This document shows, piece after piece, positions 48,344 to 57,895 of a stretch of DNA of 64,000 bases (position 1 is its first letter; each line of letters begins with the position of its first letter). A program made the position numbers and the translations under genes. This stretch comes from Pseudobdellovibrionaceae bacterium (GTDB taxonomy: Bacteria > Bdellovibrionota > Bdellovibrionia > Bdellovibrionales > Bdellovibrionaceae), in contig JAHBUS010000002.1 in NCBI GenBank assembly GCA_019637955.1, positions 186,001 through 250,000 on the forward strand. Reading direction: 5' to 3'. The notes below the pieces were generated by a model. That model saw only the letters and a list, made by a program, of their open reading frames with translations. It did no database searches and had not been told where the DNA came from.

Positions 48344-51300
48344 TCAAGGAAAGCGCGCCGACGTGGCGCTGCGATTGTTCGTGATGTTCGTGTTCGTCAG
48401 AACCGAGTTGTAAACGCGCACGTCGCCCACGGCGCCGGGCCAGTACGTCGAAGCTAAGGGCGTTCCGCCGGTGCTCACGTAGGTGCCCATCGCCAAAGGA
48501 GCCGTGGTGCCCGCGTGGGTCGTGCCGGTCGCGGAGCGCGTGCACTCCAGTGTGGCATTCACGTAAAGCTTCATATCACCGGTTGCGCCGTCGAAGGTGC
48601 TGACGACGTGCCGCCAAGCCGCATTCGAAAGCAATGTCGAGGAGTAACAAGTCGCCACGTTGCGGGCGTCGTAATGCGCGGTGATCCGTGCTGCCGAAAG
48701 CGCGGAGGTGTAAACGGCCACTTCATCAATCCGTCCGGAAAAGTACGTTGCGGCATTTCTTCCGATGTAGAAGTTTGTCGTCGAGGTCCCGATCGCCGTT
48801 CCGGACAGCGCGGAGTTGGCTTCCTCTTGTCCATTCACGTAAATGTAAATTCGACCCGTCGTCGAATTGCGAACCCCAACGATGTGATACCACGTGTTTG
48901 TCGAGAGCGTCGTCGTCCCGGTCACGACTTCGGTCAATCCCAACGAGTTGAGCAGGCGGAAAGAGGCTTTTCCATTCACCAATTCGAGCGAGTAACCACG
49001 CGTCGTTGAGATTTTAGAGACGATTCCGCGCGTGCCGCTCACGCTCGATGGGTAAACCCAAGCTTCGACGGTTTGATCATTGGTCCCTTCATAGACGTTT
49101 CCGGATGAGGTGGAACTCGTCGTTCCATTGTACGTGGCGGAGGCCCGGTTTTCATTGAGCGCGGTTCCGGAGTTGACGGTGACGGTCGCGTGGGTGCCAT
49201 TGGTGGTGCCGATGACTGCCGTGGCGGTCGTTCCACTGGTCTCATCGAGTTTGTAGAACACGAGCGGGGAGTCGTCGGTGATTTCAGACGCATAAGATTT
49301 GCTCACCCCGGTGTTCAGTTCGATCCGGCCGGTCGCATCCCAGGCCTGTCGCATGGTCAGACCGCGATTGGAGGTGTCGCCATTCGCCAGAATGACGCGG
49401 CCTTTGAGCGTTGGGTTCGCGGCGCGAAGCCACGACTCGTAACTGACGCTCGAGAAGGAGTTGGCATTTGTGCCGAAGTTCACATAGTCATTTGAGCCGT
49501 CAAAATTCAGTCGATAGGGGCCGTTTGTGCAGGCGGAAATGGAGGTTGTTCCGTCTCCACACCAACCGCTGCTCGTATTGAAATTGAAACCGTTGAGTGT
49601 GCCGTTGAAAGGGCCCAAATTATAAAGGTCCACCCACGTGCTGGTCGCGGAGCTGTTCAAGCCGGGCGCCATTTTGGTGGCGCTCGAGTCCGCGAGTCGC
49701 GACTGCCAGTCTGAATAAGGGGCGACGTCGTAAAAGATCAGTTTGGCTTGGTTGGTGATGGTCACCGAGTCGGTGCTCACCGCGAGTGTGAGCGTGGGCT
49801 CGCCGCGAGTGGCAGAACGAACGGTAAAGCTCGCATTCCCAGAAGAATCCGTTACGGCCGGCGAGGTGGTGATCGTATCACTCGCGCCGCGACTCGAAGT
49901 GAGGGTCACGCTCTTGCCGGCGAGCGCCGTTCCCGTCGCGTTCTTCACGGTCACACGCACCGTGGCGGTGGAGCTATTGTCATTCGGAAGTGTCACGGGA
50001 CTGACGGACCAAGTGCTTTGCGTCGCATCGGCGAGCGCACTTTGGAAGCTGATCGTAGGCGTTGTCGAGAGGGTCACGGTGTCGGTCGTACAATCGGCCG
50101 TAAAGTTCGGTGAACCGGCCGTCGACGACGTCACCGTAAATGTGGCGACGCCCGAAGCGTCGCTTGTCGCGGGTGAACCGGTGATCGTGTCGGTCGCGCC
50201 ACGGCTCGACGTGAGCGTCACGTTTTTACCCGCGAGGGGATTGCCGCCCGCATCGGTGAGGGTCACAGTGACCGTCGACGTCGTGACGCCATCGGCAAAA
50301 AGACTGCTGGGCGACGCGACGACGGATGAGGCTGCCGAGGTGAGGCCGGCGGTGATGTTAAAGCTTGCAGAGGTCGCGGCCGTCAGTCCCGTCGCGGTTG
50401 CGCGAACGGTTTTCGCGCCGATCAAATTCATGGTCAAATTGCCGAAGGTCGCAACGCCGGCAACGGCATTGACCGTCGCGGTTCCGCCGATGGTGCCGGT
50501 CCCCGTATTCACCACGATGGTCACGGGATCTGTTGCCGTGGTCATAATATTACCTGCGGCATCGCGGATCTGCACCACGGGCTGTTGAGCCCACACGGCA
50601 TTCGAAACGCCGCCACCGGGCTGCGTGGTGAAGGCGAGCTGAGTGGCGGCGGCCGGAAGAATATCAAACGACGACGATGTGGCGGTGGTCAGGCCAGGCG
50701 AGGTCGCGTTTAACGTTTTGGTTCCGGTCACGCTCAAAGTCAAATTGGTGAAAGTGGCAACGCCGCTCGCGGCATTCATGAAAGTGGTGCCAGCCAGGGT
50801 TCCCGTGCCGCTCGCGCGTGCGACGGTGATGACCACATTCGAATTCAAAACGGGATTGTTGTTGGCATCGCGAACCTCAACCACGGGCTGCTGGGCCCAG
50901 ACCGCCGAGGCTTGTCCGCCACCGGGTTGGGTGGTGAACGCCAGCTTCGTGGCGGTTCCGTGGGTGATCGTAAAAGAGTTGGAAACCGCCGCCGTCATAC
51001 TGGTGGCCGAAGCCGTGAGAATCTTGTTCGTTCCGACAAGATTGAGGCTTAAGCCCGAGTAGGTGGCGACTCCGCCCACGGCCGCCAAGACGCGTGTTCC
51101 GGTGACGGTCCCGGTTCCGGTGGTCAGCGTGAGTGTCACGGTTGCCGTTGACGAGGTCACGAGATTGCCCGCGGCATCCAAGATTTGCACGACGGGTTGC
51201 TGGGCCCACACCGTCCCCGCGATGCCGCCCCCGGGCTGCGTGGTGAAACCCAGTTTGTTCGCCGTTCCCGGAGTGATGGTAAAGTTGTTAGAAGCACCGG

Positions 51301-52588
51301 AGGTCAAACCGCTCGAGGAGGCCGTCAAAACTTTGTTGGTGCCGACCAAGTCCACGCGAAGGCCCGAGAAGGTCGCCAGACCCGCAACGGCGGTCGCCGT
51401 CACCGTTCCGGTGAGCGCACCGGTGCCGGCCGTGAGTGCCAACGTGATTGATGCGGTCGATGAGGTGACGCGATTGCCAGAGGAGTCCTGAACTTCAACG
51501 ACGGGTTGCTGCGCCCACGCGGTGTTCGAAACGCCCCCGCCCGGCTGCGTGCTGAAACCCAGTTTTGCGGCCGTGCCGGCGATAATGGTAAAACTGTTGG
51601 TGGTGGCAGAGGTCAGCCCGCTTGAGGCGGCCGTCAAAACTTTATCGGAGCCGACGAGATTGAGTGAAAGACCGCTGAACGTCGCCACGCCATTGACGAG
51701 ATTGCGGGAGTTGCCGCCCGCCAAAGTTCCGGTTCCCGTTGAGAGGCCAAGCAAAACGGTTCCATTCGCGCTCACGGCTTTATTGCCGTAAGTGTCGCGC
51801 GCTTCGACCACGGGTTGAACAGGCCAAGCCGTGCCGGCGACGCCGCCGCTAGGCTGCGTGCTAAAGGCAAGCTGAGTGGCCGCCGCCGCGGTGATATTGA
51901 AACTGTTCGATACGCCGGTCGTCAGTCCCGAAGCTGCGGCCGAAAGCTTTTTGGCATCCGCCGCATTGGTCATGCTCAGACCCGAGAAGGTGGCAATCCC
52001 GCCCACCGCGCTCACGGTGGCGGTGCCAATCAGGGCGCCCGCACCCGTCGAGACCGTCAGGGTGACGGAGTCCGTGGCGCTCGTGACGATATTGCAAGTG
52101 GAATCGCCAATGGCAACAACGGGCTGCTGACTCCAAGTCGTACCGGCCACACCGCCGCCAGGCTGCGTGGTGAAGCAGAGTTTCGCGGGCGCGCCGACTT
52201 CAAAAACAACGGTGCCATCAGATTTGCTCACGGGCCACGTGATGGCGAGCGTTTTGGTTTCGGCTTTCGTGGATTTGATCACGCAAATGGATTCGCCATT
52301 GGCGTCACTTGCGGGACAAGCACCGTAGGTGTTGCCGGTACCTGTCGCACCGAATTTGGGCGTGACGCCCACGACGGGGGCGCTCGCGGCATCCTTGAGA
52401 GTGATGGTCACCGTGGAGGTGGCGACGCCGTCCGCGACGACGGGACCGGTCCCGGTGATGGTGGAATTTGACGCCGACACGGTGGTCGCGACGCCCGTCA
52501 CTTCGGGCTCTTCTTTTTTGGTTCCGCACGCGGCCAGTGCCGTCGATAAAGAACCCACCAAAATAATCTTGAGAAGACTCGTTTTCAC
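48344..52588 (-). CDS. Giant repeat lipoprotein: Ig-like repeats and LamG-type domains (surface adhesin-like)
   Basis: About 1414 residues from GTG 52588 (TTG 52591 is the alternative; no clear ribosome binding site). The signal peptide ends in LAACG, a lipobox. Domains: one Big_1-like module (to about residue 110), six tandem repeats of roughly 102 residues (about 138-746) each starting (K/Q)L-x-F-x-TQPGGG and WxQQPVV, two invasin-type Big_1 modules (sharing GKxVTLTSSRGA), then two or three LamG/concanavalin-like domains from about residue 1026 (NFDGSNDYVNFG, VEAWVYPSS, WYHIVGVRN, DEVAVYTSALS). Such proteins reach out from the cell surface and bind glycans or partner cells. The Thr/Ser/Gly/Ala content is extreme. 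Role in attachment is inference. Confidence 0.82.
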   Translation of the reverse strand: MKTSLLKIILVGSLSTALAACGTKKEEPEVTGVATTVSASNSTITGTGPVVADGVATSTVTITLKDAASAPVVGVTPKFGATGTGNTYGACPASDANGESICVIKSTKAETKTLAITWPVSKSDGTVVFEVGAPAKLCFTTQPGGGVAGTTWSQQPVVAIGDSTCNIVTSATDSVTLTVSTGAGALIGTATVSAVGGIATFSGLSMTNAADAKKLSAAASGLTTGVSNSFNITAAAATQLAFSTQPSGGVAGTAWPVQPVVEARDTYGNKAVSANGTVLLGLSTGTGTLAGGNSRNLVNGVATFSGLSLNLVGSDKVLTAASSGLTSATTNSFTIIAGTAAKLGFSTQPGGGVSNTAWAQQPVVEVQDSSGNRVTSSTASITLALTAGTGALTGTVTATAVAGLATFSGLRVDLVGTNKVLTASSSGLTSGASNNFTITPGTANKLGFTTQPGGGIAGTVWAQQPVVQILDAAGNLVTSSTATVTLTLTTGTGTVTGTRVLAAVGGVATYSGLSLNLVGTNKILTASATSMTAAVSNSFTITHGTATKLAFTTQPGGGQASAVWAQQPVVEVRDANNNPVLNSNVVITVARASGTGTLAGTTFMNAASGVATFTNLTLSVTGTKTLNATSPGLTTATSSSFDILPAAATQLAFTTQPGGGVSNAVWAQQPVVQIRDAAGNIMTTATDPVTIVVNTGTGTIGGTATVNAVAGVATFGNLTMNLIGAKTVRATATGLTAATSASFNITAGLTSAASSVVASPSSLFADGVTTSTVTVTLTDAGGNPLAGKNVTLTSSRGATDTITGSPATSDASGVATFTVTSSTAGSPNFTADCTTDTVTLSTTPTISFQSALADATQSTWSVSPVTLPNDNSSTATVRVTVKNATGTALAGKSVTLTSSRGASDTITTSPAVTDSSGNASFTVRSATRGEPTLTLAVSTDSVTITNQAKLIFYDVAPYSDWQSRLADSSATKMAPGLNSSATSTWVDLYNLGPFNGTLNGFNFNTSSGWCGDGTTSISACTNGPYRLNFDGSNDYVNFGTNANSFSSVSYESWLRAANPTLKGRVILANGDTSNRGLTMRQAWDATGRIELNTGVSKSYASEITDDSPLVFYKLDETSGTTATAVIGTTNGTHATVTVNSGTALNENRASATYNGTTSSTSSGNVYEGTNDQTVEAWVYPSSVSGTRGIVSKISTTRGYSLELVNGKASFRLLNSLGLTEVVTGTTTLSTNTWYHIVGVRNSTTGRIYIYVNGQEEANSALSGTAIGTSTTNFYIGRNAATYFSGRIDEVAVYTSALSAARITAHYDARNVATCYSSTLLSNAAWRHVVSTFDGATGDMKLYVNATLECTRSATGTTHAGTTAPLAMGTYVSTGGTPLASTYWPGAVGDVRVYNSVLTNTNITNNRSATSARFP

Positions 52589-52591
52589 CAA

Positions 52592-52708
52592 GGATCTTAT
52601 CGGCTTAGCTTCACGAAATCTTCAGGGGGTCTGGACCAAAGAACGGTCCATGATTGAGACTTCAAAAGCGCCACCATCGAGCCGGTGTGGAACGGCCCGG
52701 GAGGCGCA
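52592..52708. other. Intergenic region between the repeat lipoprotein and the hydrolase
   Basis: Holds the palindrome GGACC-AAAGAAC-GGTCC (52632-52648). I see no obvious terminator or strong promoter. The repeat-lipoprotein gene may be the last gene of the aroF-menG-hydrolase transcript. Confidence 0.3.
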
Positions 52709-53590
52709 TTATTTTGAGGCTGTCAGATGATTTTCGATGAGATTGAAGACCGGTCCGCGCTCCCAATCATTGAACGACTCGTGACAAACGCCCGGGAGAG
52801 TTTGCAGGCGCAGCTCGGGTCCCGCCTTGAGGTTTTGCACGAAGCGGAACGTCTTCATCCCATCGACGACGTGATCATTCAACGGCACGATGAAGAGCGT
52901 GCGTCCCGGAAGAGGGCCGCTCCAGGCCGAAACCGTGTCCATGCCGATGTTCATCTGTTTGAACATCCGGGGCGTAATGCTCGAGTGATTCAGCGGATCG
53001 CGAACGTACTCTTCGCCGACGCTGGGATCTTTCGAAAGGCTCGCCCCGTTGATTTCGTTGTGCAGCTGCAGACGCGGCAAAATCGGCTCGATCAATTCAC
53101 CGAAAAATTTTTTGATTTTCGGGACCGGCATCGAGAGTGCGAGTTCGGGTGCCGACACGATCCAGGAGCGCACATCCGCCGGCGGCGAATCGCGCATCAC
53201 CGCGAGCGTCGTGAGCCCGCCGAAGCTGTGACCCATCCAGTGAAGAGCCGTTTCGTTCAGGCCCCGGCGCGCGAGCCAAGCTTTGAACATCGCAAAACCT
53301 TTGAGGGCCGCCGCGGGGAACTCGTTGAAGTTTTCGCAGTGACCGCGGCGTCCGTCCGAGAGCCCATGACCTGGCAGGTCGATCGCGGCAATCGTGCCGC
53401 AGGCCGAGCGCAAGTAATGCGGAAAGTGAAGGTAACGCCCCGATTGCTCACCGTAGCCGTGCACGAGGTACAAGGCGGGAAGCGCCGCGCTTTTTGGATG
53501 AAACCAAACACGCATCGTCAGACCGTCCTCACGGACGATCTCTTCAACCCAGTCATCGGGCAATTTCGGAAAGTTCGGAGACGCGGCCAT
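52709..53590 (-). CDS. Alpha/beta hydrolase (monoacylglycerol-lipase-like)
   Basis: 293 residues; AAGGGA lies six bases before the ATG. LVHGYGEQSGRY (oxyanion loop), AIDLPGHGLSDG, nucleophile elbow GHSFGG, acid in VPLNDHVV and histidine in GVCHES give a complete triad arranged as in the serine aminopeptidase S33/monoglyceride lipase group. No signal peptide, so cytoplasmic. It starts 14 bp after menG and probably shares its transcript. Confidence 0.85.
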   Translation of the reverse strand: MAASPNFPKLPDDWVEEIVREDGLTMRVWFHPKSAALPALYLVHGYGEQSGRYLHFPHYLRSACGTIAAIDLPGHGLSDGRRGHCENFNEFPAAALKGFAMFKAWLARRGLNETALHWMGHSFGGLTTLAVMRDSPPADVRSWIVSAPELALSMPVPKIKKFFGELIEPILPRLQLHNEINGASLSKDPSVGEEYVRDPLNHSSITPRMFKQMNIGMDTVSAWSGPLPGRTLFIVPLNDHVVDGMKTFRFVQNLKAGPELRLQTLPGVCHESFNDWERGPVFNLIENHLTASK

Positions 53591-53604
53591 GCGATCCCTT
53601 CGGA

Positions 53605-54315
53605 CTATTTCTTTTCGGCGTCGTAGATGTAGGCGATACCGCCCGTGAGCGAGGAGTAGCGCATGTTCTTGAGCTGGCCGGTTTTTTCCATCAGCGCCAA
53701 GAAGTCTTCGCGCGACGGAAACGCCGCCGACGATTTTTGCAGATACTCGTACGCTTCGGTTTGACCGCTCACGAGTCCGCCCAGTTTCGGGAGGATGTTC
53801 TCGGAGTAGAAGTTGTAGATCTGCGCAAAAACGGGAAGACGGACCTTGCCGAATTCGAGAACGAGCAAACGCCCGCCGGGTTTCAGGACGCGGGCCATCT
53901 CCGAAAGGCCCTTGAGCGGGTTCTCGACGTTGCGGATGCCGAACGAAATGCTGACGATATCGAAGGAGGCGTCCGCATAAGGGAGCTTTGTCACGTCCGC
54001 CTCTTCAAACTTGATGTCGAGACCGCGCTCGCGCGCTTTGGCCGGGGCCGGAACCAGCATTTCGGCGCAGAAGTCCGTGCCGACAACTTGGCCCGTCGGG
54101 CCGACGGCTTTTTTAAATTCGATCGCGAGATCTCCCGTGCCGGTGGCGCAATCAAGCACCGCTTCGCCGGCCTTGGCGCGCGAAATTTTGACGAGCTTTT
54201 TGCGCCACAGGTGGTGCACACCCATCGACAGAATTTGGTTTCCGGCGTCGTAGCTGGGGGCCACTTTGGCGAACATCGAACGGATTTTATCGGCCTGAAC
54301 AGTGTGTTTTTCCAT
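53605..54315 (-). CDS. menG: Demethylmenaquinone methyltransferase
   Basis: 236 residues. UbiE/MenG signatures: FAKVAPSYDAGNQILSMGVHHLWRK, SAM loop VLDCATGTGDLA, and SFGIRNVENPLKGLSEMARVLKPGG. It adds the last methyl group of menaquinone (or ubiquinone). With menF, menD and menH next door, menaquinone is the sensible product. The start lies three bases after the aroF stop. Confidence 0.94.
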   Translation of the reverse strand: MEKHTVQADKIRSMFAKVAPSYDAGNQILSMGVHHLWRKKLVKISRAKAGEAVLDCATGTGDLAIEFKKAVGPTGQVVGTDFCAEMLVPAPAKARERGLDIKFEEADVTKLPYADASFDIVSISFGIRNVENPLKGLSEMARVLKPGGRLLVLEFGKVRLPVFAQIYNFYSENILPKLGGLVSGQTEAYEYLQKSSAAFPSREDFLALMEKTGQLKNMRYSSLTGGIAYIYDAEKK

Positions 54316-54318
54316 CGT

Positions 54319-55194
54319 TCACACCGGTTTCAGCATCGTGCGGTCCAGAGCCCCAAGCACGCGCTCGAGATCGTGCGAGAGCTTGCGGAAGTCTTCCAGC
54401 GTGAGGGCTTGAAAACCGTCCGAGAGCGCTTCGGCAGGACGCGGGTGAACTTCGACGATCAAACCGTCCGCGCCCGCGACGGCGGCGGCCAGCGCGAGTT
54501 TGGGAACAAATTCGCGAATGCCGACGGCGTGCGAGGGGTCGACGACGACGGGGAAGCTCGTGCGGGATTTGGCGACGAGAACCGCGTTGAGATCGAAGGT
54601 GTTGCGGGTTGAAGTTTCGAACGTGCGGATGCCGCGTTCGCAGAGAATGATATTTTGATTGCCGCCAATAGTGATGTACTCGGCGGCTTTGATCCACTCA
54701 TCGACGAGCGCCGAGAAACCGCGTTTCAAAAGAACGGGTTTGCGGGTTTGGCCGAGTTCTTTCAAGAGCGCGTAGTTGAACATGTTGCGCGCGCCGACCT
54801 GGTACATGCCCACGAGCGGATCGAGAAGTTCCACTTGGCGGGGGTCGGTGATTTCCGAAACGAGTTGCAGCCCCGTGTGATCGAGAACTTCGCGGATGAA
54901 GCCGACGGCTTCGGGACCCAGCCCCTGAAAGGATTGGTGGCTGGTGCGCATTTTCCAAATTCCGCCGCGCAAAAGAACCGCGCCCGATTTTTTGACGGCG
55001 GTGGCGGTCTCGAAAAACTGCTCACGGCTTTCGATCGAACACGGACCGGCGATCACCGCGAACTCGGGGCCACCGATGGTGACATTGCCGACTTTCACGG
55101 GTTTGGTTTTCGATGCCGATGATGCCGAGAGGCTTGACGACGGCGTCAGATCGGTTTTCAGATGCGCCTCGTTTAAGGGAACGTGGTCTTTCAT
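54319..55194 (-). CDS. aroF: 3-deoxy-7-phosphoheptulonate (DAHP) synthase, type I-beta
   Basis: 291 residues. A Ser/Thr-rich leader of about 35 residues is followed by the barrel: VIAGPCSIES (PEP site), LLRGGIWKMRTSHQSFQGLG with the variant of KPRTSPYSFQG, QVGARNMFNYALLKELG, VLLKRG, and VDPSHAVG near the end. No ACT or chorismate-mutase domain for feedback is visible. It starts the shikimate pathway from PEP and erythrose-4-phosphate. Co-transcribed with menG and divergent (47 bp) from menF. Confidence 0.92.
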   Translation of the reverse strand: MKDHVPLNEAHLKTDLTPSSSLSASSASKTKPVKVGNVTIGGPEFAVIAGPCSIESREQFFETATAVKKSGAVLLRGGIWKMRTSHQSFQGLGPEAVGFIREVLDHTGLQLVSEITDPRQVELLDPLVGMYQVGARNMFNYALLKELGQTRKPVLLKRGFSALVDEWIKAAEYITIGGNQNIILCERGIRTFETSTRNTFDLNAVLVAKSRTSFPVVVDPSHAVGIREFVPKLALAAAVAGADGLIVEVHPRPAEALSDGFQALTLEDFRKLSHDLERVLGALDRTMLKPV

Positions 55195-55241
55195 GCGGTC
55201 GGTCCCACTTTCAGTTGCTAGTCCGGGCTGAGACTTGTAGC

Positions 55242-56336
55242 ATGAACACCACTCTTTGGAAAGGCCATATGTCGGTTGAAAAAATTCCCGCCGATTTAGC
55301 TAGGTTCTTGAATTCAGGGGCTTTTTATCGCCTCTCGCCGGACCGCTTTCGTTTGTATTGGGGACCCTGGAAACCGCTCCAGGACGGGGTGACCGACGGT
55401 TTTCATTTGGCTTTCCAGGATTTCTTCGCCAGCGAACTAAAAAGTTACCAGGCCACCGAGATTCAAGAGTTCAGCCGCGGCGATTTGATTCGGTTCTTGG
55501 AGCCCGCTTTGGGCACCGGAACCCGCTGGAGCAAGAACGCGTTTCAAGAACCCGACCGCGCCGGTTTTGAAACCAGCTTCCAAATCATCCAAGGTAAAAT
55601 CCAGCGTGGCGAAATCGAAAAGGCCGTGCCGATCGCCACGGCCCGTTCAGCGGTGAAGCCCGAGATGGAAGACATCGCGGGCGGCATGCTCAAGATGCTG
55701 AGCCTGCCGGCGGAGCTGCACGTTTACGGCTACTGGAACGAAAGCCGCGGGCTTTTGGGCGCCACGCCCGAAGTTCTTTTTCATCGCAAAGCCATGGTCG
55801 TGCAAACGATGGCGCTCGCGGGCTCGATGCCCAAAGAGGACGCCGCCACCCGCACCCCGCTGCTCAAAGATCCCAAAGAGATGCGCGAGCACGAGCTCGT
55901 CGTCAACGATCTGATGGCGCGCCTCAAGCCGCTGGGCTGGCTCAAAAAGCACGAGACCGAAGTTCTCGAGCTGCCGACGCTCTTTCACTTGAAAACAAAA
56001 TTCGAAATCAGTGGCTGCGCGAAGCGCGACCCTGAGCTCGTTCGCCTCTTGCACCCCACGCCCGCTTTGGGCGTGGCGCCCAGGGCCTACGGCTTTCAGT
56101 GGCTGCGCGAACTTCCGGATCAAAAAGACCGCGGCCTTTTTGGCGCGCCGGTTTTGTTCAGCCTTTCGAACGACGAGACGCTGGCGCTCGTCGCGATCCG
56201 TTCAATTCTCTGGGACGAGAACGGCTCGCGCGTGTCTTCGGGCTGCGGCCTGGTCGCGACGTCGGAGCTCGAACGCGAATGGCACGAACTCGCGGTGAAA
56301 CGGCGCACTCTGTTCTCGCTTCTGGGACTGACTTGA
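55242..56336 (+). CDS. menF: Isochorismate synthase
   Basis: 364 residues from ATG 55242; ATG 55269 with AAAGG upstream is a fair alternative. The chorismate-binding fold is shown by LLGATPEVLFHRKAMVVQTMALAGS, then EHELVVNDL, LPTLFHLKTKFE and HPTPALGVAPR, and the SSGCGLV metal-site end. It isomerises chorismate to isochorismate, the entry to menaquinone. The stop overlaps menD (TGATG). Confidence 0.92.
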   Translation: MNTTLWKGHMSVEKIPADLARFLNSGAFYRLSPDRFRLYWGPWKPLQDGVTDGFHLAFQDFFASELKSYQATEIQEFSRGDLIRFLEPALGTGTRWSKNAFQEPDRAGFETSFQIIQGKIQRGEIEKAVPIATARSAVKPEMEDIAGGMLKMLSLPAELHVYGYWNESRGLLGATPEVLFHRKAMVVQTMALAGSMPKEDAATRTPLLKDPKEMREHELVVNDLMARLKPLGWLKKHETEVLELPTLFHLKTKFEISGCAKRDPELVRLLHPTPALGVAPRAYGFQWLRELPDQKDRGLFGAPVLFSLSNDETLALVAIRSILWDENGSRVSSGCGLVATSELEREWHELAVKRRTLFSLLGLT

Positions 56337-57895
56337 TGTCGACCACCCTGGGCGAACGCAACTTGCAAATCTCGATGCGAACTCTGGAGGCCGTTCTGGC
56401 CTCGGGCGTGCGCGAATTCTGCGTGTGCGCCGGCGCCCGCAATGCCCCCTTTGTCGCTCAACTTGAAGTCACCGAGGGCGTGCGAATTTTTCCGTTCTTC
56501 GACGAGCGAGCGGCCGCGTTCTTCGCGCTCGGCCGGATCCGAGATTTGAACCGACCGGTCGCGGTCGTGATGACCTCAGGCACGGCCGTCGCCGAAACGC
56601 TGCCGGCGGTGATCGAAGCTTACTACCAAGGAATGCCGCTGATGGTGATCTCGGCCGACCGCCCTTCGCGATTTCGCGGCACGGGCGCCCCGCAGTCCAT
56701 CGAGCAGGTCGGCATTTTTTCCTCCTATGTGGAAAAGTGCCTGGATATCGAGGGCGAAAGCCCCGTCGAACTCGCGGCATGGAGCGGGCTCCGACCGCTG
56801 CACTTAAATCTCTGCCTCGAGGAGCCTTCGGGCCCGCAAGCGACGGCCATGATGAGCGCACGCGAGCTGACAAAACGGCGGACGCCCACGTTCAACGCGC
56901 CGTCGATGCAGGCGCACACGCTCTCCAAGCCGGTCGTCATCGTCGGTCCTTTGCAGGAAGACGAGAAGGCGTCGGTGCAAGATTTCTTGAATCAAAATGA
57001 AGTGCCTTTCGTCGCCGAAGGACCCTCAGGGCTGACGCTCGAACCGTCGACCTGGCGCCGCCGCATTTTATGTCCCGAGAAAACGCTGCCATTCGGTTTT
57101 CAATCGCAGGTCCTCGGTTCCGTGCTTCGTCTTGGCGGGGTGCCGACCCTGCGTTTTTGGCGCGATCTCGAAGAGCGTTTCGCGAAGATCCCGGTGACCT
57201 CGTGCTCGAACGCGGGATTCTCGGGCTTGGCGCGCGACGTGACTCAGTTTCGTGGTCTGCAAGATCTGGCCACGATGCGAATTCTGGAGCCGATGTCGTT
57301 CGCGTTCATGGACCGCGATCAAGAAACCTTCGAGCGCCTTTTGATTTTGCTGCAGAAGTACCCGCGCTCGGAAGCCTCGCTGGTCCGCGACTTCGCCGTG
57401 GCCGCGCATGAGGATCACGTGTACCTCGGGAACAGTCTGCCGATTCGCGAATGGGATTTGGTGAGCGGCGATCTTTCCGCGCCGGACGTGTGGGCGAATC
57501 GTGGGGCCAACGGCATTGACGGACAAATTTCGTCGTTTTTAGGGTGGACGCAAAATTCAGGACGCACGGCTTGGGCTTTGATCGGGGACTTGACCGCGCT
57601 CTACGATCTTTCGGCGCCCTGGATCACCAAATCTCTGGAGCCCCGTGACCGCCGGGTGGTGATCATCAACAACTTCGGCGGTCAAATCTTTAAGTCCATG
57701 TTCAAGCGCGATCTCTTTCTCAACCGCCACGACATTCATTTCGAATCGTGGGCGCGGATGTGGGGTTGGAGTTATCTGTCGAGCGAAGACGGCGCCGTTT
57801 TCAATTCATCGTCGTTCAGTCACGATCAAATCATCGAACTGCGTCCCGACGAAAAATCATCTGATTTTTTCAGTCAAGAGTGGAGAGCGCTGTGA
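56336..57895 (+). CDS. menD: SEPHCHC synthase
   Basis: 519 residues from ATG 56336. A thiamine-diphosphate enzyme: the catalytic Glu in FPFFDERAAAFFALG, TSGTAVAETLPAVIEAYYQGMPL, and the cofactor motif GDLTALYDLSA with INNFGG. It joins 2-oxoglutarate to isochorismate. Somewhat shorter than the 550-residue norm. It ends in EWRAL-stop, and the codons for WRAL plus stop are repeated three more times downstream in the 29-bp tandem array. Confidence 0.93.
   Translation: MSTTLGERNLQISMRTLEAVLASGVREFCVCAGARNAPFVAQLEVTEGVRIFPFFDERAAAFFALGRIRDLNRPVAVVMTSGTAVAETLPAVIEAYYQGMPLMVISADRPSRFRGTGAPQSIEQVGIFSSYVEKCLDIEGESPVELAAWSGLRPLHLNLCLEEPSGPQATAMMSARELTKRRTPTFNAPSMQAHTLSKPVVIVGPLQEDEKASVQDFLNQNEVPFVAEGPSGLTLEPSTWRRRILCPEKTLPFGFQSQVLGSVLRLGGVPTLRFWRDLEERFAKIPVTSCSNAGFSGLARDVTQFRGLQDLATMRILEPMSFAFMDRDQETFERLLILLQKYPRSEASLVRDFAVAAHEDHVYLGNSLPIREWDLVSGDLSAPDVWANRGANGIDGQISSFLGWTQNSGRTAWALIGDLTALYDLSAPWITKSLEPRDRRVVIINNFGGQIFKSMFKRDLFLNRHDIHFESWARMWGWSYLSSEDGAVFNSSSFSHDQIIELRPDEKSSDFFSQEWRAL

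Noticed and set aside
49743-52471. Several plus-strand frames opposite the repeat lipoprotein
   Set aside because: They mirror the Thr/Val/Ala repeats of the real gene and have no signal peptide or domain.
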